Origin: B4-G1 sp964393895
Lineage (GTDB): Bacteria > Chloroflexota > Anaerolineae > B4-G1
Assembly: GCA_964393895.1 (NCBI GenBank)
Contig: CAYMWP010000039.1
Location: 1 to 31,730, forward strand
DNA length: 31,730 bases
Reading direction: 5' to 3'
Shown here: positions 26,729 to 31,730 of the stretch, piece after piece
Layout of the letters: every line of letters begins with the position of its first letter
How positions within the stretch are numbered: the stretch's first letter is position 1
The notes under the pieces: model-generated
The model's input: only the letters and a program-made list of their open reading frames with translations
The model's database searches: none
Told to the model about the DNA's origin: nothing
Program-made: the position numbers and the translations under genes

Positions 26729-27015
26729 ATGTCTACACAGATTATAGCAAAAACTCACCCAGCGCCAGGGTGCGATTTGTCGCCGAATGAGGTGGAGCAG
26801 TTTGTCGATGGGTTGGCGGGCTATCACGACCAGTTTGTTCCAGCATTCCGCCGTCCAGGACAGGCCAGGTGGAGCGAGGTGTATTTGAGAGGCTTGCTGG
26901 GCGATTCGCCCCGCAAGACGATAGAGCGCATTGGACCTGACATTCAAGACCAAGCCAGAGATCGCCGTGGACCTGTTGCAGGAGGCAATCCAGCGAGGCG
27001 GGTTGCCATTCAAAG
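26729..27015 (+). pseudogene. IS701-like transposase relic
   Basis: The N-terminal part reads LSPNEVEQFVDGLAGYHDQF, then WSEVYLRGLL and RKTIERI, typical of IS701-family transposases. At about 26930 the match jumps frame to LTFKTKPEIAVDLLQEAIQR, a later segment of the same family, so most of the middle is deleted. It ends near 27015, where a different transposase relic begins on the other strand. A GGAG ribosome site precedes the ATG. The open frame also extends upstream to 26684. It is not functional. Confidence 0.7.
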
Positions 27016-27019
27016 GGGC

Positions 27020-27629
27020 AATCTCCACCGTCGTCGTGGAGTTTGGTTGGACGGATGACTTTTTCGGCCAACACACCTGGGTATTCGTTACGCGCGATGC
27101 GCGGCGACAGTTTAAGCGGTGGACAGGACAACCCCGCACGGGTGATGATGCGTCTGATCGTACGCAAGCTAGGCAATGGCGTGTACCCCAGCGCTTCCAA
27201 CTCAGCGCGGATCTGAGTCGCGCCGATTTAGCTGTAACGGGTTTGAGGAGTAGCTCGTGCGGCTAGCCGACGCCGGATGCTGATCACCGCTCGCTCAACG
27301 TGTGGTGGTGTCCGATTCACAACTTGGTGGCTGCCGCGGGTTAGGTCATAGAGCCCTTCCGATCCCGATTCCAAGTAGCGTCGCCACAGTAATTCCCGTT
27401 TTGAAGCCGCACCGCCGTAAAACAGACGGTGCTGGCTAGTTTTTTCCTAGCAGCGGCCCTTTTAGCCGATGCACCCAAGCTAGAATTGCCAAAACGGGAA
27501 TTGCTGGCGTCGCCACCACTTGTGAAACCAGACTCTTGATCTTTTCAAGGTGCGGCAGATACTCTAGATGCTCTCTCCTGCCAGACGTAGCCGAATGGCT
27601 GACTGGCGAACAGACAACTCGTCTTGCAT
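27020..27629 (-). pseudogene. Integrase-core (HTH plus rve type) transposase relic interrupted by a mobile element
   Basis: From ATG 27629 (ribosome site AGGAGG) the frame reads MQDELSVRQSAIRLRLAGES, a TAG stop (27564-27566), then SICRTLKRSRVWFHKWWRR. There a 120-bp element is inserted. Removing it and one duplication copy restores the frame: WWRRYLESGSEGLYDLTR, then RTPPHVERAVISIRRRLAAR. A TAA stop follows (27228-27230), then IGATQIRAELEALGYTPLPS and LRTIRRIITRAGL. It is cut off near 27020, before the DDE core. This is a helix-turn-helix integrase-type transposase, broken by two nonsense codons, an insertion and truncation. Confidence 0.75.
27387..27506. mobile_element. 120-bp miniature inverted-repeat element with 9-bp target duplication
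   Basis: The ends CAGTAATTCCCGTTTTG (27387-27403) and the inverted CAAAACGGGAATTGCTG (27490-27506) match at 16 of 17 positions. Perfect 9-bp direct repeats GCGTCGCCA flank it (27378-27386, 27507-27515), and excising it restores a transposase reading frame. Internally it has two small hairpins and no gene. Its ends match the 42-bp element at 16097-16138. Confidence 0.88.
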
Positions 27630-27840
27630 GATACACCTCCTGTTAACCTTGGTCGCTGGCGGTTATCAGGAGCGAGTATAGCATCTGTCGCCGTCGAGAG
27701 TATCCGCATGTAAACGTTATACTGGCACTACATAAGGTACAAAATGTCGCTGACAAGCTGTCCGAAAAAAATGTCTCAATGTAAACAATGCGCTGTCCTA
27801 TCGCAGATAGCCAGCAGCACGAGAGGCGGATTCGACCAAG

Positions 27841-28737
27841 TCATTCTCTGCTTACACATGCTACGGCCCCTTGCTCGCAGCTCTCACACTCGAACTGGAT
27901 GGTGGTGTGCTCGATGCCAAATTCCCCGACCAGGGTCTGTTTCAGCTCGGCCATCACGTCCTGCGTCTGGCTCAGGGCCTGGTCGGCCAGCACCACGTGG
28001 GCGCTGAGAGCCACGTAGCCGGGGCTGACCGTCCACACGTGCAGATCGTGTACTTCCTGCACGCCAGAAGTCTGCCCCATTACGTCGGCCACATCGGTCG
28101 CCGTCAGTCCCTCTGGCATACCCTCGGCCAGGATATGCACCGAGTCGCGCAGCACCCGCCCCGACCCAAGCAGGATAATCAACCCGATCAACGCGCTGAC
28201 TAACGGATCAACCCACAGCCAGCCGGTGGCGAGGATAATCACGCCGGCGACGATGACGCCCACCGAGGCCAGCGCGTCCCCCAAGACGTGGAGGAAGGCG
28301 CTGCGCACGTTCAGATCGCGATGGTCGTGCTCGCGCAGCACCAGCGCAACGATCAAGTTGACCACGAGTCCGACGATGGCCACGATCAGCATCGGCCCGG
28401 CCAGTACTGGAGCCGGATTCTGGAATCGCTCCCAGGCCTCTCGAAAGATCTCGAAAGCCACCAGGAGCAGCGTCGCCCCGTTGACTAGAGCGGCCAGCAC
28501 TTGCATGCGGTGAAAGCCGTAGGTGTGGCGGTCGTCGGGCGGCAGGGCGGACAGACGCAGCGCCACGTAACTCATCCCCAGGGCGAACGCATCCAGAAAG
28601 ACGTGCGCCGCATCGGAGAGCAGCGCCAGGCTACCGGTCCACAACCCGCCGACCACCTCGGCGGCCAGGATCAGGCCGGTCAGGACCAGCGACCAGACGA
28701 ATCGCCGCTCGGTGGATCGCTCTGTGTGTGAATTGAT
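27841..28737 (-). CDS. Cation diffusion facilitator (CzcD-like) metal transporter
   Basis: This is a proton-coupled exporter of Zn2+/Cd2+-type ions in the cytoplasmic membrane. It has six predicted helices, the two metal-site motifs HVFLD (after SDAA, helix 2) and HVLGD (helix 5), and a cytoplasmic C-terminal domain with a Cys-rich tail (CESCEQGAVAC). Family-like sequence runs upstream to about 28737 (ERRFVWSLVLTG, LILAAEVVGG), giving about 298 aa, but there is no ATG, GTG or TTG there. The first normal start is the GTG at 28656, inside helix 1. An ATC at 28737 has a purine-rich GAGAGGAAGAG before it and may be a mutated or rare start. It follows the glutaredoxin gene by 69 nt. Confidence 0.8.
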   Translation of the reverse strand: MNSHTERSTERRFVWSLVLTGLILAAEVVGGLWTGSLALLSDAAHVFLDAFALGMSYVALRLSALPPDDRHTYGFHRMQVLAALVNGATLLLVAFEIFREAWERFQNPAPVLAGPMLIVAIVGLVVNLIVALVLREHDHRDLNVRSAFLHVLGDALASVGVIVAGVIILATGWLWVDPLVSALIGLIILLGSGRVLRDSVHILAEGMPEGLTATDVADVMGQTSGVQEVHDLHVWTVSPGYVALSAHVVLADQALSQTQDVMAELKQTLVGEFGIEHTTIQFECESCEQGAVACVSRE

Positions 28738-28806
28738 CTCTTCCTCTCTTTCTACTCGTCCTACACGCTCAGTAACTCTGCCGGCCCCCGACCGGACCTA
28801 CACCGT

Positions 28807-29028
28807 TCAGGTACCGTGGAAGCCGACCTCAACCCCCTTGTCGGGCCACACGACAGTCGGCACGGCGCGTCGCCCGCCGTTGAGGGCCAGCATCTCCGCA
28901 AGCCGGGCGGCATCCCGGTCCACATCGTGCCTGACGTAATCCACACCGTCGTGCTCCAGTTTACGGATCAGGCCCCGCGAATACGGGCAGGATTCCTTCA
29001 TGTAAACCGTTACGCTTTTGGCCGTCAT
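28807..29028 (-). CDS. Glutaredoxin-like (NrdH-type) thiol protein
   Basis: This is a 73-aa single-domain thioredoxin-fold protein. It has the redox motif CPYS at residues 14-17, the cis-Pro loop AVPTVV and a C-terminal GVEVGFHGT. Such proteins reduce disulfides or handle Fe-S clusters in the cytoplasm. I chose the ATG at 29028 because AGAGGAA lies 8 nt upstream. The open frame continues to 29127 through the preceding gene remnant. It sits downstream of a cysteine desulfurase, in line with an Fe-S or thiol role. Confidence 0.85.
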   Translation of the reverse strand: MTAKSVTVYMKESCPYSRGLIRKLEHDGVDYVRHDVDRDAARLAEMLALNGGRRAVPTVVWPDKGVEVGFHGT

Positions 29029-29057
29029 ATCACGTTTCCTCTGTATCCGATCACTAT

Positions 29058-29308
29058 TTACAGACCCAACAACTCTGCCAGGCGCCGGCCGCCCTCGGCG
29101 TGCTCGTCCTCTTGCAGGCGCGGACATTCGGATAGCTGATGGGCGTGTACATGAGATTCGAGATGATGGCGTTCAGATAGGGAAACACCGGCAAGACGTC
29201 GTCGGAGAACTCGGCCACGACCCGGTTCTTGCTCGGGTCGGCGATGCAGTCCTTGACGTGGGTGATGGTAAAGCCGTGCCACAGCACGTCGTCGTTCACG
29301 TCGCTCAT
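29058..29308 (-). pseudogene. Deletion remnant of an ArCR-type 4Fe-4S protein
   Basis: The frame from ATG 29308 reads GFTITHVKDCIADPSKNRVV, then EFSDDVLPVFPYLNAI and NLMYTP, like the N-terminal domain of ArCR (FeS) 4Fe-4S proteins. Past about 29140 the match moves to another frame: LSECPRLQEDEHAEGGRRLA and ELLGL, stop TAA at 29058-29060. That resembles the C-terminus of the same family. About 100 codons in the middle, including the cluster-binding cysteines, are missing and the frame is changed. As written the first frame would end at 29054. The start overlaps the cysteine desulfurase stop as ATGA, so the ancestral genes were translationally coupled. Confidence 0.6.
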
Positions 29309-30468
29309 GCGCCCATCTCCTCGACAAACAGGGACGAAGCGGCCTGCAGCGGCCGGACGAAGCCGGTCACCGCTTCCACGACGCGATCGATTTCCTCGGC
29401 GGTAGTACCCCGCCCCAGGCTGAAGCGCACCGCTCCCTGGGCGATGGCGGGCGGCACGCCCATCGCCAGCAGCACGTGCGACGGCTCCAGCACGTCCGAG
29501 GTACAGGCCGATCCGGTGGAGACGGCGATGCCCTGGACGTCCAGGCCCATCAGGATCGCCTCGCCCTCCAGGTACTCGAAGCAGACGTTGAGCGTGTTGG
29601 GCAATGCTCGCGTGGGATGCCCGTTGCGCCGCACGCCCCTCAGGTTCGCCGCGATGCCCTCCCACAGATGCTCCCGCAGGGCCGTCAGGCGCTGCCCCTC
29701 CTCCTCCATCTCGGCCAGGGCCAGCTCCGCGGCCCGGCCCAGCCCCACGATGCCGGCCACGTTCTCCGTCCCGGCCCGCAACCCGTGCTCGTGATGGCCG
29801 CCGTGCAACAGCGGTTCGAGATGCGTGCCCCGCCGCACGTAGAGCGCGCCCACGCCCTTGGGGCCATAGATCTTGTGCGCCGAGAGGGTCAGCAGATCGA
29901 CGCCCAGATCGTCCACAACAGTGGGCAGCTTGCCAAAGGACTGGACCGCGTCGGTGTGCAGGAGCACGCCGCGCTCACGCGTGATGCGCCCGATCTCGGC
30001 AATGGGCTGGATCGCGCCGACCTCGTTGTTGGCGTGCATCACGCTGACCAGGCTGGTGCGCTCGGTGATGGCCTTGCGCACGTCGTCCGGATCCACCAGA
30101 CCATGCCCATCCACGGGCAGGTAGGTCACGCTGAACCCGCGCCGCTCCAGATACCGGCAGGTGTGCAGCACGGCGTGGTGCTCGAGCGGGGTGGTGATGA
30201 TGTGGTTTCCCCGATGGGCATACGCCACGCCCTTGATCGCCAGGTTGTCGGCCTCGGTGCCGCAGCCGGTGAAGACGACCTCCTCCGGCGTGCAGCCCAG
30301 CGCGGACGCCACTTGCTCCCGCGCCCGGCTGAGCCCCTTGGCCGCCTCCCGCCCGAAGGTGTGGACGCTGGAGGCGTTGCCGAATCTGCCCTCCAGGTAA
30401 GGCGCCATCGCCTCGCGCACCTCCGCCCGCAGCGGCGTGGTCGCATTATGATCCATGTAGATTGCCAT
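29305..30468 (-). CDS. Cysteine desulfurase (NifS/IscS class)
   Basis: This is a 387-aa PLP enzyme that removes sulfur from cysteine for Fe-S cluster and thiocofactor synthesis. It has the N-terminal DHNATTP, EHHAVL, the PLP lysine Lys199 in SAHKIYGPKG, and the catalytic Cys322 in STGSACTSDVLEPSHVL. Length and motifs are those of a complete enzyme. The ATG at 30468 follows AGGAGG by 4 nt. Longer frames lack a better site. An overlapping ATGA links it to the Fe-S protein remnant downstream. Confidence 0.95.
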   Translation of the reverse strand: MAIYMDHNATTPLRAEVREAMAPYLEGRFGNASSVHTFGREAAKGLSRAREQVASALGCTPEEVVFTGCGTEADNLAIKGVAYAHRGNHIITTPLEHHAVLHTCRYLERRGFSVTYLPVDGHGLVDPDDVRKAITERTSLVSVMHANNEVGAIQPIAEIGRITRERGVLLHTDAVQSFGKLPTVVDDLGVDLLTLSAHKIYGPKGVGALYVRRGTHLEPLLHGGHHEHGLRAGTENVAGIVGLGRAAELALAEMEEEGQRLTALREHLWEGIAANLRGVRRNGHPTRALPNTLNVCFEYLEGEAILMGLDVQGIAVSTGSACTSDVLEPSHVLLAMGVPPAIAQGAVRFSLGRGTTAEEIDRVVEAVTGFVRPLQAASSLFVEEMGA

Positions 30469-30507
30469 CCATCCTCCTAATCTGGATGAGCCAGAGCCCA
30501 AAAGGAC

Positions 30508-30592
30508 TTTTTACCGCAGAGAGCGCCGAGAACGCTGAGAAAAAACAACAAGTTAAAAATCTCTGTGGTCTCTGCGTGCTCTGCGGTTAAAA
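30508..30592. repeat. Inverted repeat of 9-mer type (CGCAGAG)
   Basis: ACCGCAGAG (30513-30521) is inverted at 30579-30587 as CTCTGCGGT, with T-rich and A-rich flanks. Each arm is built from degenerate 9-mers (GCAGAGAGC, GCCGAGAAC, GCTGAGAAA). It lies between the SufBD/oxidoreductase remnant and the cysteine desulfurase. It is a REP-like intergenic repeat and could form a long hairpin in the transcript. Confidence 0.65.
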
Positions 30593-30629
30593 CTCTTGCT
30601 CGTTGTGCAATAATTTGGCCGGTAAGGTG

Positions 30630-30974
30630 CTATGCATCCAGCATACCCTGCACGATGATGTCCACCGCCGCCTCCTCGTCCAGGCCGCGCGTCATCAGCG
30701 TCTCCAACTCCTTCTTGTCCACGGTGCCGATGGCGGCATCGTGCGTGATCTTGGCCCGATGGTCGGTGACGCGCATCCCACGCCGGCTCAGGGCCTCGGC
30801 CATCTCCAGGCCGATGTAGCCGCCCGGCCAGAACGGCAGGCCGCAGATGGAATAGTTGGGGAAGCGGTCGGCCACAAGCACGGTCACCTCCCACGCCGGG
30901 TCCACCTCTCGCGCCCGCAGCGTGCGCGCTTGCAGCGCGGCGCTGATGCCGGCGTCACTCCCGCCGATGATCAA
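30630..30974 (-). pseudogene. Chimeric remnant: FAD oxidoreductase N-terminus joined to SufB/SufD C-terminus
   Basis: A 114-codon open frame from a TTG at 30974, with GGAGG 9 nt upstream. Residues 1-48 (IIGGSDAGISAALQAR, NYSICGLPF) are the FAD-binding start of a CoA-disulfide-reductase-like flavoenzyme. At about 30831 the match jumps to its NAD-binding part (GGYIGLEMAEALSRRGMRVT). At about 30765 it jumps again to the C-terminus of a SufB/SufD scaffold (AKITHDAAIGTVDKKELETL, RGLDEEAAVDIIVQG). Two large deletions have thus fused two genes in frame. A real short fusion protein is unlikely, since both enzymes lack their cores. Confidence 0.65.
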
Positions 30975-31004
30975 CAGTGCGGGCCTCCAAACAGAGCGCT
31001 TGGC

Positions 31005-31541
31005 CTATCTCCCCAATATATCTCCCAGTTCCAAGATGCGCTCGGCAAGTCTCTTGGCTGCCTCCACCGCCCCCCGATCTTGTTGTACATCCCCTGAGGC
31101 AAAGGCGATGCCGGAGACCCCCTCTATTGGCCGGGAGCATCTCGTGTTTGAGGAAGAACGCATGGATCGCCGTGATCGCACTTTCGGCGCCATACCTTCT
31201 GCCCACCACGACCGCACCCCCGATCTTGTTCTTGAGTTGGCCTCTGATGGCCCAAGTGCGATCGATGAAGGCCTTGAGTTGGGCGGAAACATTGTTGAAA
31301 TACACTGGACTGCCCAGAACCATCGCGTCGGCTGCGAAGAGCATCGGTGTCAGAACCCTGCTCATATCATCGTCAACCGTACATTCGTCCCGCCGCCGGC
31401 AGGCCCAACAGGACTTGCAGGGCTCGATCTGATAATCGGCGAGCTTTACAAACTGCCCGCCGGTGATCGAGAGCATCAAGTCGAGCAGACAGTCTGTGTT
31501 GCTGTTCTTCCTGGGACTTCCGAAATATACAAGACCTTCAT
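31005..31541 (-). pseudogene. Isf-type iron-sulfur flavoprotein with two frameshifts
   Basis: The conceptual protein (about 180 aa) starts at ATG 31541 (site GAGG): MKVLYIS, GSPRKNSNTDCLLDLM, an FMN-binding flavodoxin start. Then EPCKSCWACRRRDEC, the 4Fe-4S motif of Isf flavoproteins, GSPVYFNN and finally SGIAFASGDVQQDRG, ending LGDILGR. Reading it needs one added base at a CC run (31520-31521) and one removed base at a C5 run (31118-31122). Both are in G runs on the coding strand, so sequencing or assembly error is as likely as real decay. Isf proteins move single electrons or detoxify oxygen and quinones. Confidence 0.7.
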
Positions 31542-31589
31542 GCAGTAATCCTCAATGCGGCGAAGATGATCTAACACAGCAACAAACCC

Positions 31590-31730
31590 TCAGGACCTTT
31601 CCACTTCTTGAAACGATACATCAATGTCTATGTTGCGTTGCTCGGCTGCGTTTCCCACGCGCGGTACCACGACGCGGTGGAAGAACGCTCTCGTCCCCTC
31701 TACGTCGCGGTCCATCATCAACTGCTTCAG
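31590..31730 (-). CDS. 3' end of an unidentified gene at the window edge
   Basis: The last 46 codons of a protein enter from beyond the window: MMDRDVEGTRAFFHRVVVP, then RNIDIDVSFQEVERS and a TGA stop at 31590-31592. I do not recognise the family. It ends 48 nt upstream of the flavoprotein start and is probably in the same transcript. Confidence 0.5.
   Translation of the reverse strand: MKQLMMDRDVEGTRAFFHRVVVPRVGNAAEQRNIDIDVSFQEVERS

Noticed and set aside
26636..27139. Minus-strand 167-codon frame across the IS relics
   Set aside because: It is antisense to the recognisable IS701-like segments and does not match the integrase-type relic frame.
27436..27445. A AAA AAC slippery heptamer directly before a stop, with an open -1 frame, like programmed frameshifting in a transposase
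   Set aside because: The heptamer lies inside the 120-bp inserted element. Removing the element restores the transposase frame without any frameshift.

Overview
The window is GC-rich and almost entirely coded on the minus strand. It looks like a chromosomal segment of an uncultured Chloroflexota bacterium, probably Anaerolineae-like. The reasons are several large secreted beta-sandwich proteins, two of which end in the LPLVMR-type C-terminus common in that phylum (5565-3928 and 14948-11511), Tad/Flp pilus genes, a DegSU-like regulator pair and many palindromic intergenic repeats. No rRNA, tRNA or CRISPR was seen. The taxonomic call is inference.

Layout. 1-9453: a Tad/Flp surface locus. It holds a 48-aa Flp pilin with its own sigma70 promoter and terminator, then a five-gene run: a 1093-aa TadE-type protein carrying adhesin modules, a secreted beta-propeller/PKD protein, a small membrane-anchored protein, a plain TadE protein, and a TadG-like protein whose von Willebrand A domain is split by a carbohydrate-binding-like insert. 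9640-11423: a DegS-like histidine kinase and NarL-type response regulator that may control the pilus genes. 11511-15869: an ArsP-type permease followed by a secreted DUF362/DUF5107-like multidomain protein.

16372-26200 is the most striking part. A LolD/MacB-type ATPase is followed by a single 3008-aa gene that fuses three tandem FtsX permease pairs, two membrane sensor/HAMP modules and an apparently catalytically complete class III nucleotide cyclase. Four 34-bp palindromes lie inside this gene, in frame, at inter-domain linkers, and are read in all three forward frames. They behave like Rickettsia palindromic elements.

26684-27640 is a graveyard of insertion sequences: an IS701-like relic on the plus strand and an integrase-core transposase relic on the minus strand. 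The second is interrupted by a 120-bp miniature inverted-repeat element with a perfect 9-bp target duplication. A 42-bp relative with its own perfect 9-bp duplication sits at 16097-16138.

27841-31730 is a decaying iron-sulfur and metal neighbourhood: a CDF metal transporter with no normal start codon, a small glutaredoxin, an intact cysteine desulfurase, a deletion remnant of an ArCR-type 4Fe-4S protein, a chimeric remnant of an FAD oxidoreductase and SufB/SufD, an Isf-type flavoprotein with two frameshifts, and the 3' end of an unidentified gene at the window edge.
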